Origin: Methylomonas koyamae
GTDB taxonomy: Bacteria > Pseudomonadota > Gammaproteobacteria > Methylococcales > Methylomonadaceae
Assembly (NCBI RefSeq): GCF_019669905.1
Contig: NZ_AP019777.1
Span: 3,410,001 to 3,474,000 of the forward strand
Direction of reading: 5' to 3'
DNA: 64,000 nucleotides
The notes beneath the pieces are model-generated. The model was not told the origin of the DNA and did no database searches. It saw only the letters and a program-made list of their open reading frames with translations. The translations under genes and the position numbers were made by a program. Shown in pieces: positions 49,762 through 58,822 of this stretch (position 1 is the first letter of the stretch; the number at the start of each line of letters is the position of its first letter).

Positions 49762-51192
49762 CTAGAGTCTGCCCGCAACCACATCCGCTACCATAGAACC
49801 AAGCCTGCTCAACGCGTTCTCCAATCGGTCGTTCCAGGGCACCGCACAACTCAAGCGAATGAAATTGCCGTACTTCCGTTGCGTAGCGGAGAACAACGGG
49901 CCGGGCGCGATAATGACGTTTTCCCGACTGGCACGACGGTGCAACTCCATGGCATCGACGCCGTTCGGCAACTCCACCCATAGGGCAAAGCCGCCTTCGG
50001 GCTGGGTGACGCGGGTGCCTTCCGGAAAATATTGGCTGACGGCCTTGACCGTCAGCGCGATATTGCGGGCGTATTCCTGGCGCACATGGCGCAGGTAACG
50101 GTCGTAACCGCCCTGCTCCAACATATGCGCGACGATCAACTGGTTCAGCGTCGGCACGGCCTGGTGTTTCATATATTTCAGATTTTCCACCCGCGCCATA
50201 TAGCGACCAGGCACCAACCAGCCGACTCGCAAGCCGGGCGATAAGGTCTTAGCGAAGGAATTGCAATATAGCACCTGACCTTGCCGGCTCCAGGCCTTAC
50301 ACACCGCCGGCCGGCACAGGCCAAATCCCAGGTCGCCGTAAACATCGTCTTCGATCAGCGGAATTTCATGCCGCTCCAGCAATTCCACCAAGGCCTGCTT
50401 GCGCTCGTCGCTCATGCACGAACCCAGCGGGTTATTGTAATTGGAGACGATCAAACAGGCTTTGATCGGCCATTGTTCGATAGCCATTTGTAGCGCATCC
50501 AACGACAAACCGTCGCGGGGATGCGTGGGAATCTCCAGCGCTTCCATGCCGCAAGACTCGATGACCTGCAACAGCCCGTAAAAAGTCGGAGATTCGATCG
50601 CTATCAGGTCGCCGGGCTCGCAGACGGCCATTAGGGCCAATCGCACCGCCTCGCGAGCGCCATGGGTGACGACGATATCTTCCGGGCTGTCTGCACACTG
50701 CAGTTCCACCATGCGCTTGGCGATTTGCCGACGCAATTCCTGATTGCCGAGCAATTCGTCGGCATCGAAACAACGCTTACCATAACTGCGCGACACCTTA
50801 CCGGTCGCTTGCTGCAAGGCGTGGGCCGGCAAGAAATCGGCATGCGGCACCGACGAGCCCAGATTGATCTGATACGGGTCCTTGGCCGCGCGCAGGATTT
50901 GCCGAGTCAGCGATTGCCCGGTGACCTTGGCCGGCACGACCGGCGCATCGGACATTTCCGGTTCCACCATCGCTTGCGGGCGAAAACCGCTGACATAGTA
51001 GCCCGATCTGGGCCGGGCCTGGATGCGGCCGGCGTCTTCCAGCAAACGATAGGCTTCCAGCGCGGTAGCGATACTGACATGCAATTGCCGGCTCAGCTTT
51101 CTGACGCCGGGCAGCTTTTCGCCGGGGTTGTAGACACCTTGTTCGATATGGGCAATCACCGTTTCCGCGACGGTTTCGTATAAATGTTTCAT
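49762..51192 (-). CDS. MocR-type transcriptional regulator (GntR-aminotransferase fusion)
   Basis: 476 residues from ATG 51192. GntR winged helix at about 3-70 (IEQGVYNPGEKLPGVRKLSRQLHVSIATALEAYRLL) followed by a class I aminotransferase-like domain with PLP-site features (SNYNNPLGSCMSDER, EDDVYGDLGF, Lys in NSFAKTLSPGLRVGW). Such proteins regulate metabolic genes using PLP-linked ligands. It lies downstream of the Nit1C genes in the same direction, separated by 122 bp from the flavoprotein gene, so it might control them; not proven. Confidence 0.9.
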   Translation of the reverse strand: MKHLYETVAETVIAHIEQGVYNPGEKLPGVRKLSRQLHVSIATALEAYRLLEDAGRIQARPRSGYYVSGFRPQAMVEPEMSDAPVVPAKVTGQSLTRQILRAAKDPYQINLGSSVPHADFLPAHALQQATGKVSRSYGKRCFDADELLGNQELRRQIAKRMVELQCADSPEDIVVTHGAREAVRLALMAVCEPGDLIAIESPTFYGLLQVIESCGMEALEIPTHPRDGLSLDALQMAIEQWPIKACLIVSNYNNPLGSCMSDERKQALVELLERHEIPLIEDDVYGDLGFGLCRPAVCKAWSRQGQVLYCNSFAKTLSPGLRVGWLVPGRYMARVENLKYMKHQAVPTLNQLIVAHMLEQGGYDRYLRHVRQEYARNIALTVKAVSQYFPEGTRVTQPEGGFALWVELPNGVDAMELHRRASRENVIIAPGPLFSATQRKYGNFIRLSCAVPWNDRLENALSRLGSMVADVVAGRL

Positions 51193-51314
51193 GCGCCGGT
51201 CCAAATTAATCCGCCAATTGTTACCTGGCCGTGGTTAGGTCGGGTAACGTCATTTTGACCCAGGCCAGCTCCGAATTGAATCGTCAGCCAAACAGCGGCC
51301 AAATGCTAGGCGCC

Positions 51315-52580
51315 TTATGCCATATCCTTGACCGCCAACCGGCCTTCGATTATCCCTGCCAGATACTGCGCGTCGTCGGCTATGCCCAAAAACCGTCCCG
51401 AACCCCAGGTATGCAGCCAAGGCAAGCCGATAAAATACAGGCCGTCGACGTTGGAGATGCCGCGATCGAATTGCGGAAAACCGCGGCCATCGAAGGCCGG
51501 CAATTCTATCCAGCGGTAATTCGGTCTGAAGCCGATCGCCCAGACGATGCTGGTGATGTTTTCCCGGTCGGCGTCGATGGCTGTCGGATCGAATTCAGGC
51601 TGCCAGACTTTACGGAACGGCGGCTCGACTGGGGCGTCGATATTGTGGGCGGCAATGTAGCTGTCGATGTCGTTGCGGATGCTGACATAGACCTCGTCGG
51701 CATCGTCCAGGTTTTTGGTCAGATCCGGTAGAAACTCCAATTTGCTGCCGCTGATATTGACCATGCTGCCGTAGAGTTTGACGCCTTCCAGTGCGAATTT
51801 GCGCAGATCGATTTCGTGGCCGCCGCCGCGGCCGGTCAGATAATGGTTGGTCTTGTGCTTGGCGGCATCGCCCAACGGATGCTTGTCTATCGTCAGATCG
51901 TAGAAGCCTAAGTCGTACAACCATTCGGTGGTTTCGCGGCCGCGATACATGCGCGGCGAGCGCGGCGCACTGCCGACGGCCAGATGCACCTTGCGGCCGG
52001 CCAGATGCAGGTCTTCCATCAATTGGACGCCGGATTGGCCGGAGCCGACCACCAGCACTTCGCCATCGGGCAATTGATCCGGGTTGCGATAATCGACCGA
52101 GTGCAGTTGGGTAATGTGTTTGGGCAAGCTATGGGCGTAATCGGGCACGATGGGTATGTCGTAACCGCCGGTCGCGACTACCACGTGGTCCGCCGTAAAC
52201 TCGCCGTTGCTGGTAACGACATGCAGCACGCTATTTTTGCCCCGCCACACCCGATTCACCGACACACCTTCCATGATCGGCGGATTCACTTTTTTGGCGA
52301 AGGCTTCGACGTATTCGACGATTTCGTGTTTCAGCATGAAGCCTTGCGGATCGTCGCCCTGGTATGGAAAGTCCGGCAACCGGCATTGCCAGTTGGGCGT
52401 AACCAGGCAAAAGCTGTCCCAACGGTCGTGGCGCCAAGAATGGCCGATGCGGTTTTTCTCGAAGACGACGTGGTTGATGCCATGTTTTTGCAGGTAATAA
52501 CTGACCGACAAACCGGCTTGGCCGCCACCGACGACAATAACTTCGTAGTGCAGATGGGTGTTTTCGCGTTTTTCTTTCAT
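51315..52580 (-). CDS. MSMEG_0569-family flavin oxidoreductase (Nit1C)
   Basis: 421-residue FAD-dependent monooxygenase-like protein. FAD site VIVVGGGQAGLSVSYYL at residues about 14-30, NADPH site VLVVGSGQSGVQLMEDL at about 175, and the C-terminal GLYFIGLPWLHTWGSGRFLGI. It is the last enzyme gene of the Nit1C set; its substrate is unknown, but in cyanide-using Pseudomonas the equivalent gene belongs to the required cluster. Confidence 0.9.
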   Translation of the reverse strand: MKEKRENTHLHYEVIVVGGGQAGLSVSYYLQKHGINHVVFEKNRIGHSWRHDRWDSFCLVTPNWQCRLPDFPYQGDDPQGFMLKHEIVEYVEAFAKKVNPPIMEGVSVNRVWRGKNSVLHVVTSNGEFTADHVVVATGGYDIPIVPDYAHSLPKHITQLHSVDYRNPDQLPDGEVLVVGSGQSGVQLMEDLHLAGRKVHLAVGSAPRSPRMYRGRETTEWLYDLGFYDLTIDKHPLGDAAKHKTNHYLTGRGGGHEIDLRKFALEGVKLYGSMVNISGSKLEFLPDLTKNLDDADEVYVSIRNDIDSYIAAHNIDAPVEPPFRKVWQPEFDPTAIDADRENITSIVWAIGFRPNYRWIELPAFDGRGFPQFDRGISNVDGLYFIGLPWLHTWGSGRFLGIADDAQYLAGIIEGRLAVKDMA

Positions 52581-52740
52581 GGCTTCCTCTGTTTCTGGTG
52601 GTTGTTTTTATGCCCAATCGACACCGGGCTCGTTGAATGGCGTTTTTACCCGAACTTCGACCGGCTCAGCCCGAACGGAATACCGCTGATAAAACGAGAC
52701 GGGTTGACAAGCCTCAAGCGCATCGCGTCAGGCCCAGGAT

Positions 52741-53028
52741 TTATTCGATAAATTCGATTACGGTGACGGTCGGCGTTTGCTGTTCCCAAAACCGCATCGC
52801 GTCGGCTTCGATTTGCGCTAACTGATCCAACGCACCGGAACAGGCGTAGCCATACTTGTGCCGCACCCGCTCGCTAGCGATGTTCAGGGCCTCTCGGCTA
52901 CGGCCGACAAAGTCGTCCAACGCATAACTCCGGCCGGGTTGAAAATAGTCCTTGATCACCAGCGACGGCGAATAGCACAGGCTTTCGCTGCTATCGGGCC
53001 AGCGGATTTTGAAATGCATTTCAGGCAT
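52741..53028 (-). CDS. MSMEG_0570-family nitrogen starvation protein (Nit1C)
   Basis: Small 95-residue protein, MPEMHFKIRWPDSSESLCYSPS..., with the segment GRSYALDDFVGRSREALNIASERVRHKYGYACSGA, matching the MSMEG_0570 family that accompanies nitrilase clusters. No catalytic motif is visible. ATG 53028 lies inside the 3' end of the glycosyltransferase gene (8-bp overlap); a longer open frame upstream is antisense-like and unsupported. Confidence 0.88.
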   Translation of the reverse strand: MPEMHFKIRWPDSSESLCYSPSLVIKDYFQPGRSYALDDFVGRSREALNIASERVRHKYGYACSGALDQLAQIEADAMRFWEQQTPTVTVIEFIE

Positions 53029-54196
53029 GGGCGTTTCCTTGGGTTGCGAGTAACGAACGGTAATGGTTTGAATGGGTGTGTGCCGAACGCTGCCAGGAAT
53101 ACTCGGCGGCCAATCGCTTGGCGATGGCGGACAGGCGCGACCGGGGAAAGTTTTCGGCGGCGGCCAGCATCGCACCGGCGATCGAGTCGATCCGTTCCGG
53201 GTCGCACCAGACGCCGTCGTCCCGCCGTAGATAGTCGGTAAACGGCGGCCGATCCGAAACCACGACCGGCGTGCCGGAGGCGATGGCTTCCAAAACCGCC
53301 AAGCCGAAGCCCTCGGTCAGCGACGGAAATACCAGCGCGTCGGCTAAGCGATACAAAGCCGGCAGATCGGCGTCGGGCAACGGGCCGGTGACTAGCAGCG
53401 CCTGGCCGGGGCCGTCTGCGATGCTACTGGCGGCCCGTTCGGCTGCGAACCGGCGACGATAGTCGTTGTGGTCGAGCAGGCTGGCGCCGCCGGCAATCAC
53501 CAATTGCGCGTCCGGGCGTTGCCTGAGCACTTGCCTAAAAGCCTGAAAAATCCTCAGCGTGTTCTTGCGCCGCTCCACGCCGCCGACCGCCAGAAACACC
53601 GGACCGACGCGGTTCAGGCCCAGCAAATGGCGCAAGGCTTCGTCGTTGCGCCCCATTTTGGGGTTGAAACGGTCGATATCGACGCCGTTGTTGATCAATT
53701 GCGCGGCGATGCCGTAGTCCTGGAGTAAACTGACTTGCCAGAGCCGGCTGACGCACAGCACATAATCGGCGGCGAGAAACGACGCGGTTTGCCATCGGTT
53801 GAGCCGGTCGTCGTCGAAGCGGTCCAAGTGATGCACGGTGCGAATGAACGTCCGGATCATGCCGGCTTGCTTCAACTCCGCCAGCGCACAACCGCTGATC
53901 GCGTCCTGGGCATGGTAAATGTCGTAGTCTTCCTGGCTGCTGCGGGCGAAATAATCAACATAGGCCTGGATGCGTTGGCCGACGGTGGCAACCAAATCGC
54001 CAACCAAGCCCATTAGCGGTATCAGCACGGTTTTGCAGCGCACCGGACGGAAGAAGTCTTTGCCGGCTTCGGCGGGGGCAATCAAGGTCACATCGTAGCC
54101 CAGGTCATGTAGGGCTTCGGCCAGTTGCAGGGCGTGGACCACTCCGCCGCGCGGATTGACGGAATGGGTCAGCATGGCGATTTTGAGTGTTGACAT
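53021..54196 (-). CDS. MSMEG_0565-family glycosyltransferase (Nit1C)
   Basis: 391-residue GT-B fold, GT4-like. N-terminal MLTHSVNPRGGVVHALQLAEAL, donor-site features VGGVERRKNTLRIFQAF and the E-x7-E pair EGFGLAVLEAI (about 295). A glycosyltransferase in a nitrilase cluster hints that a sugar-linked small molecule is made. The start overlaps the end of the AIR-synthase-like gene, whose last codons pass through a CCCTCTCCC/GGGAGAGGG repeat; the GAGGGAGA ahead of this ATG belongs to that repeat. Confidence 0.92.
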   Translation of the reverse strand: MSTLKIAMLTHSVNPRGGVVHALQLAEALHDLGYDVTLIAPAEAGKDFFRPVRCKTVLIPLMGLVGDLVATVGQRIQAYVDYFARSSQEDYDIYHAQDAISGCALAELKQAGMIRTFIRTVHHLDRFDDDRLNRWQTASFLAADYVLCVSRLWQVSLLQDYGIAAQLINNGVDIDRFNPKMGRNDEALRHLLGLNRVGPVFLAVGGVERRKNTLRIFQAFRQVLRQRPDAQLVIAGGASLLDHNDYRRRFAAERAASSIADGPGQALLVTGPLPDADLPALYRLADALVFPSLTEGFGLAVLEAIASGTPVVVSDRPPFTDYLRRDDGVWCDPERIDSIAGAMLAAAENFPRSRLSAIAKRLAAEYSWQRSAHTHSNHYRSLLATQGNAHA

Positions 54197-55290
54197 AGGG
54201 TTATCTCCCTCACCCCATCCCCTCTCCCTGAGGGAGAGGGGCTTTCAGTTATGATTGGGCCGCAGCCGGTCAAGGGCTGTTCGTTCAAATCCCACAGCGC
54301 TTGTTGTTCATCGCCAAGGGCGAGGCGTAACTGGCGACTGGAGTCGGTCGTGCCGATCACCGCGCAAGCGATGCCGCGTTGCGTGAAGCGTTCGATCACC
54401 GCCGCGCTATTCTCGCTGTCGACACTGAGCACGAAGCCGAAGCTAGGAAAGCAACTCAGCCATCTTTCCAAGACTATGCCTGCCGGGCGCGGTATCGCTT
54501 GGATATCCACGGTGCCGCCCAAGTCCGAGCATTCCAACAGCATTAATATGGTGCCGACGACGCCGGCATTGCTGATGTCCTTGGCGGCAGCGCAAAGGCC
54601 GGTTTCGGCCAGGGTCGGCAGGATTTCCAAGTCTTGGCGCAGGCGCTCGGGCGGCGCGCCGGTGCTGGCGTCCCACCATAAATAGGGTTCGCGGAAGTGG
54701 CCGCGCAAATCGATGGCCGCCAGCAGTTGTTGGCCTGGTTTTGCGGCGAAGCTGCTGAGCAGTTTTTGGGCGCGGCCCAAAATCGCCACCGACAGTTGCG
54801 GGCGGTCGTTACGCAGGTTGCTATGGCCGCCGACCACCGGCACGCCGTAAACTTGCGAGGCGGTCGCTAGGCCTTCCAGTATCGGCTTGGCTTGACCAGC
54901 ACCGTCGCTCCAGAGCGCATCGACCACCGCGATTGGCCGGCCGCCCATCGCGTAAATGTCGCTGACGTTGACCATCACCCCGCAGTAGCCGGCAAACCAG
55001 GGCTGGCTGGCGACGAAGTCGTTCAAATAGCCTTCGCTTGCCAGCAGCAGGTAGCCGTCGCCGTCAGGGATGGCGGCGCAGTCGTCGCCGACCGGTACAT
55101 CGTTCCCACGCTGCGCGCGGGAATGCATACTGAACCGCTCCGCGGTTCGGGACGCTGGAGCGTCCGTGGCGGGGTTCCAACGCGGAGCGTGGGAACCATA
55201 GAGTCTTCCCATCACCTCGGCGATGTCGCGCTTATGCGCTAGCCCCAAGCCTTGCCGGATGCTCAGCGTCAATTCGGCGAGCGCACTCAT
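54169..55290 (-). CDS. Sll0787-family AIR synthase-like protein (Nit1C), with inserted repeats
   Basis: 373 residues, PurM/SelD superfamily. ATP-binding motif VPVGDDCAAIPDGDGYLLLASEG at about 65-87, VNVSDIYAMGGRPIAVVDAL, and GGHSNLRNDRPQLSVAILG. Residues about 32-64 (GSHAPRWNPATDAPASRTA and on) are encoded by a GTTCCCACGC/GCGTGGGAAC palindromic repeat and split the helix RLY from VPVGDD; removing them restores the usual family length in frame. The C-terminal SPSPSGRGDGVREI is encoded by another repeat. Whether the protein still works is open. It overlaps the N-acetyltransferase gene by 4 bp. Confidence 0.88.
   Translation of the reverse strand: MSALAELTLSIRQGLGLAHKRDIAEVMGRLYGSHAPRWNPATDAPASRTAERFSMHSRAQRGNDVPVGDDCAAIPDGDGYLLLASEGYLNDFVASQPWFAGYCGVMVNVSDIYAMGGRPIAVVDALWSDGAGQAKPILEGLATASQVYGVPVVGGHSNLRNDRPQLSVAILGRAQKLLSSFAAKPGQQLLAAIDLRGHFREPYLWWDASTGAPPERLRQDLEILPTLAETGLCAAAKDISNAGVVGTILMLLECSDLGGTVDIQAIPRPAGIVLERWLSCFPSFGFVLSVDSENSAAVIERFTQRGIACAVIGTTDSSRQLRLALGDEQQALWDLNEQPLTGCGPIITESPSPSGRGDGVREITLCQHSKSPC
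54203..54242. repeat. CCCTCTCCC/GGGAGAGGG repeat inside the end of the AIRS-like gene
   Basis: CCCCTCTCCCTGAGGGAGAG with a preceding CTCCCTCACCCCAT, same family as 30379-30414. It is translated as the last part of the AIRS-like protein and lies directly before the glycosyltransferase start on the - strand. Confidence 0.75.
55101..55197. repeat. GTTCCCACGC...GCGTGGGAAC repeat inside the AIRS-like gene
   Basis: CGTTCCCACGCTGCGCGCGG and GCGGAGCGTGGGAACC are outer halves; inner AACCGCTCCGCGGTT and GACGCTGGAGCGTC are further palindromes. Ninety-seven to ninety-nine bases preserve the reading frame. Confidence 0.85.
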
Positions 55291-55829
55291 GCCGCGATCC
55301 GGGAGGTGGCGACGAAACCGGTGGCGCCGTCGGCATAGGGCGGATAGCTATCCAGGTCTGCCTGCATCAAATAATGCGACCGGCCATGCGCCTCGATTTC
55401 CTTCAGCGAGCGCCAATGCAGGCGACGGAACAGCAACTGGTTGCGGGCCTGCACCTGGGCCAAAAAGGTGTTGCAGCCCTGGGCGTGGGCGCTGGTCACC
55501 GCCAGCTTAATCAAGGCCGCGCCGAGACTGCCTTGCTTGCGGTAGTCCCGATCCACCGCCAAGCGCGAGCCCCACCAGACGCCGGGCTTTTCCTGGTGGA
55601 TGCGCACGGTGCCGACCACCCGGTCCGGCATGCCGGCCAGGCAGGCGATGGCGACGATGGGCGTGGCGACTTTATCGATATCGTCCAGATCGTCGCCGGC
55701 GAAGATGCCTTGCTCCTCGCAGAACACCGCCTGGCGCAGTTCCCGCATCTGCTTGCGCTCCCAATCCTGGGTGACGAACTTGATCAAATATTCGTTGGCG
55801 AAATAGGGTTTAAAGTTATCGGTCCACAT
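55287..55829 (-). CDS. MSMEG_0567/Sll0786-family N-acetyltransferase (Nit1C)
   Basis: 180-residue GNAT protein: LRQAVFCEEQGIF at about 30, RVVGTVRIHQEKPGVWWGSRLAVDRDYRKQGSLGAALIKLAV (acetyl-CoA loop) and FRRLHWRSLKEIEAHGRSH. It presumably acetylates a cluster metabolite. The start is 1 bp from the end of the radical SAM gene. Confidence 0.92.
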   Translation of the reverse strand: MWTDNFKPYFANEYLIKFVTQDWERKQMRELRQAVFCEEQGIFAGDDLDDIDKVATPIVAIACLAGMPDRVVGTVRIHQEKPGVWWGSRLAVDRDYRKQGSLGAALIKLAVTSAHAQGCNTFLAQVQARNQLLFRRLHWRSLKEIEAHGRSHYLMQADLDSYPPYADGATGFVATSRIAA

Positions 55830-55830
55830 C

Positions 55831-56943
55831 TCACACCTCGTAGCTGGCCAGTGCCGAGCAGGCGCCGCATTTGGCGCAGCCGGCCTTGATGTCTTGGGAT
55901 AACAGCCGGGCTTGTTTGAGCATCGCGCCGAGCGTCGGCAGGATTTGCGCCATGAAGGCCGGCGTCGGTGCCGGATGGTTTTCCAGCGGCGTGCCGGTGA
56001 TCGGCACGAAGGGCACGACGAAGGGGTAAACGCCTTTGGCTATCAAGTGTTGCGAGACTTCCAGGATCGCCTCCGCCGTATCGCCCAGCCCCGCCAGGAT
56101 GTAGGTGCTGACCTGGCCGCGGCCGAATACCGCCACCGCAGCGTCGAAGGCGTCCATGTAACGCGCCATAGTCAGGCCGGCTTTGCCAGGCATGATGCGG
56201 GCGCGCACTTCCGGCGTCACCGCTTCCAAATGCATGCCCAAACTATCGATGCCGCAAGCCTTCATGCGCTGGAACCAGAGGTCTTCATCCGGCGGCTCGC
56301 ATTGGCCCTGAATCGGCAGATCGACGGCGGCTTTGACGGCCTGGGCGCTTTCGCAGAGGATGGCCGCGCCCCGGTCGGTCAGATTGGGCGTGCCGGTGGT
56401 CATCACCATGTGCTTGACGCCGTCCAGCTCGACGGCGGCCTTGGCGACCTCCGCCAGTTGCTTAGGCGTCTTGCGCAAAATGGTATTGCCGGCTGCCAGC
56501 GATAGTCCTATGGCGCAGAACTGGCAGGCGGTCTTGCGGTTGCCGTAGCGGATACAGGATTGCAGCAGCGTGGTCGCCAGCACGTCCGACGAATGCAGCG
56601 TGGCGATTTGCGAATAAGCTATGCCGTCCTCGGTTTTTAAATCGTAAAAGCGCGGCTGCCGCGGAAATTCGATATGGCTGACCACGACGCCGTCGCGCCG
56701 AATTTCGCTGATACCGTGCTGGTCCGGCTTGCCGGCGACGAAGGGCGAGTCGCAGGCCGAGGCGGTGGCGATTGGGATCATCACCGTTCGCCCGGCGAAA
56801 TTGACGGCCTTGTGATCGGAAGGCCCGGCGCCGCCGCGCCGGCCTGTGACGCCAACTTCGCTGTCTTCCAGGCGTAATCCTAAGGATTGCAGATCGAGCA
56901 GCAAAGCAGCGGTGCCGGCGTCAGCCAAGGCTAATGGATTCAT
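55831..56943 (-). CDS. MSMEG_0568-family radical SAM enzyme (Nit1C)
   Basis: 370 residues from ATG 56943, preceded by CAGGAGATCGCG. The iron-sulphur ligands appear as an unusual CX9CX2C set ([18 protein letters not shown]) at about 150-165, with a further C-terminal CxxCxxC ([12 protein letters not shown]). GGDT-like SAM motif is [11 protein letters not shown]. Related to biotin-synthase-like enzymes by arrangement, substrate unknown. The start lies inside the end of the nitrilase gene (23-bp overlap). Confidence 0.92.
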   Translation of the reverse strand: MNPLALADAGTAALLLDLQSLGLRLEDSEVGVTGRRGGAGPSDHKAVNFAGRTVMIPIATASACDSPFVAGKPDQHGISEIRRDGVVVSHIEFPRQPRFYDLKTEDGIAYSQIATLHSSDVLATTLLQSCIRYGNRKTACQFCAIGLSLAAGNTILRKTPKQLAEVAKAAVELDGVKHMVMTTGTPNLTDRGAAILCESAQAVKAAVDLPIQGQCEPPDEDLWFQRMKACGIDSLGMHLEAVTPEVRARIMPGKAGLTMARYMDAFDAAVAVFGRGQVSTYILAGLGDTAEAILEVSQHLIAKGVYPFVVPFVPITGTPLENHPAPTPAFMAQILPTLGAMLKQARLLSQDIKAGCAKCGACSALASYEV

Positions 56944-57928
56944 CGCGATCTCCTGTTGGGACGGTGGGGGAAACATGGCTGGACGGATTGGCCGCCGCAT
57001 CGCTGAACATCGGCACGGCCGGCCTGTCGGCTATACGCAGGCTGAGCAGTTCCGGGCGGGCGTAATGGCCGACCGAATCCATCATGCGCTTGCGCTTAGT
57101 GATCAAATTCATGTCCAGGTCGGCGATCAGGATGCCTTCGCCTGCGCGCAAGGGTTCGACGACGTGCTGGCCTTCCGGCGAGACGATGGCGGTGCAACAG
57201 CCGCCGCGCAGGGCTTTTTGCAAGTTGGGATCGGTGGTCACTGCGTCGATTTGTTCGTCCGAGAGCCAGCCGGTGGCGTTGACCACGAAGCAGCCGGATT
57301 CCAGGGCGTGGTGGCGTATCGTCACTTCAATTTGCTCGGCGAAGATAGGGCCGACTAATGAGCCCGGAAACTGGCTGCAGTGGATTTGTTCGTGCTGGGC
57401 CATTAATGCATAACGGGCCAGTGGGTTGTAATGTTCCCAGCAGGCCAGCGCGCCGATGCGGCCGATGCCGGTTTCGACGACTTTGAGACCCGCGCCGTCG
57501 CCTTGACCCCAGACCATGCGTTCGTGGTAGGTCGGGGTGATCTTGCGGCGTTTCAACGCCAGACGGCCGGTTTCGTCGAAAATCAATTGGGTGTTATAGA
57601 GACTGCCATGGTCGCGTTCGTTGACGCCCAACACCACGACCACACCATGAGCCTTGGCCTGCGCCGCGACCGCGTCGGTGACCGGGCCAGGCACCGTCGG
57701 CGCTAAATCGTAAAGCTTCAAGTGTTCGCGTCCCTGGGCGACCGGCGGCAGCACGAAGGAAAAGTAGGGGTAATAAGGCACGAAGGTTTCCGGGAACACC
57801 ACGATTTGCGCCCCCTTGGCGGCGGCGTCGCTGATGGCCTGGCAAACCTTGTCGGCGGTGGCAGTGGCGGATTCGAACACCGGCGCGATCTGTACCGCCG
57901 CCGCTCTGACGATATTGGGATGGGTCAC
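56921..57928 (-). CDS. Nit6803-family nitrilase (Nit1C)
   Basis: Hydrolyses a nitrile to an acid plus ammonia. Catalytic triad: Glu in [15 protein letters not shown], Lys in [14 protein letters not shown] and Cys163 in [16 protein letters not shown], matching the Synechocystis Nit6803 group. I choose GTG 57928 (335 residues), preceded by CAGGAGAACTCATT at correct spacing; an in-frame ATG 36 bp upstream lies before this ribosome site. Cluster members in Pseudomonas are needed for growth on cyanide, which makes ammonia release from a cyanide adduct a sound inference. Confidence 0.95.
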   Translation of the reverse strand: MTHPNIVRAAAVQIAPVFESATATADKVCQAISDAAAKGAQIVVFPETFVPYYPYFSFVLPPVAQGREHLKLYDLAPTVPGPVTDAVAAQAKAHGVVVVLGVNERDHGSLYNTQLIFDETGRLALKRRKITPTYHERMVWGQGDGAGLKVVETGIGRIGALACWEHYNPLARYALMAQHEQIHCSQFPGSLVGPIFAEQIEVTIRHHALESGCFVVNATGWLSDEQIDAVTTDPNLQKALRGGCCTAIVSPEGQHVVEPLRAGEGILIADLDMNLITKRKRMMDSVGHYARPELLSLRIADRPAVPMFSDAAANPSSHVSPTVPTGDRDESISLG

Positions 57929-58035
57929 AATGAGTTCTCCTGTGGCAGTGCGTAGGGTACACACCGCGTACCTTCCGCAGCGTTACCGTTGGAAGGCGCA
58001 AAAAGGCACGCAATGCGTACCCGGCTAATTTGGAC

Positions 58036-58518
58036 TTACAAAGTCCAGGTATCCAGGATGAAGGCGTTGTCGCGCTGGTGCAGCAACACAATATCTAACA
58101 CGTCTAATGGGTTGATAGGACGAATGCCCGGCAGCAGGCTGGGTTCGCCGTGGCCGTACAAGGCTTGCAGCGCAAAGCGGCAGGCGTAGACCTTGCCGCC
58201 CTCCTCGATGAATTTGGCGATCTGGTTGGCGTAATTCTGGTGCCCCGGAAATGACTCGTCGCCCAGGCGCGGAAAGCCGCGTTGCAGACCCAGCGTCACG
58301 CCGGGGCCGTACAACAAGATCGAGGTTTCGAAGCCTTTGCGTTGCAGGCGAGTCGCTTGCAACAAGTTGACGAAGCCTATCGAGCCCTCGAAGGCGACGG
58401 TGTGGAATTTGACCAGGGCTTTCTGGCCCGGTTCTGCTTTGACGTCTTCGAAGACTTTTTCTTCGAAATCGACAAAAAAGTCGCCTTTTTGGTGGGCTGG
58501 TGCGGTAACGGCTGGCAT
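58036..58518 (-). CDS. MSMEG_0572/Sll0783-family nitrogen starvation protein (Nit1C)
   Basis: 160 residues, first gene of the cluster. DsrE/TusD-like appearance ([44 protein letters not shown]), with a Cys in [13 protein letters not shown]. Sll0783 responds to nitrogen starvation in Synechocystis. Ribosome site CAGGAG precedes the ATG. It lies 108 bp before the nitrilase. Confidence 0.93.
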   Translation of the reverse strand: MPAVTAPAHQKGDFFVDFEEKVFEDVKAEPGQKALVKFHTVAFEGSIGFVNLLQATRLQRKGFETSILLYGPGVTLGLQRGFPRLGDESFPGHQNYANQIAKFIEEGGKVYACRFALQALYGHGEPSLLPGIRPINPLDVLDIVLLHQRDNAFILDTWTL

Positions 58519-58822
58519 CTAAATCTCCTGATGATCGGTAAAAAACCCGGTGCCGGCGAGCGACGCCGGGAGCAACAATGACTGTCAATCCTGTGTTCGA
58601 TCGACGGGAGATACTTTACTGACGCGTATAAAAGCGGAACAGATTCAGTCAGTCGTATAATTTTTCAGTACAGATACACCTGAAACGGATCTGTATGGTG
58701 CCAAAACGCGCCTAACTGTTACGTTTGAATTTTGCCCGGTCCGATAGCGTTCGAAACAACCAGGCCGGAGCTGGCTGCGCGGTTTGTGCGATGATGGCCG
58801 GACCGGCTTCACTTTACCGACC
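58519..58822. promoter_or_regulatory. Divergent intergenic region between Nit1C and peptide transporter
   Basis: 304 bp without a gene, so both promoters should lie here. The central portion (about 58615-58680) is AT-rich (ATACTTTACT, CGTATAATTTTTCAG). I searched by eye for a sigma-54 type GG-N10-GC element on the Nit1C side and did not find one. Confidence 0.4.

Noticed and set aside
58519..58822. Sigma-54 promoter for the Nit1C cluster
   Set aside because: No GG-N10-GC element of acceptable quality was found by eye on the relevant strand.
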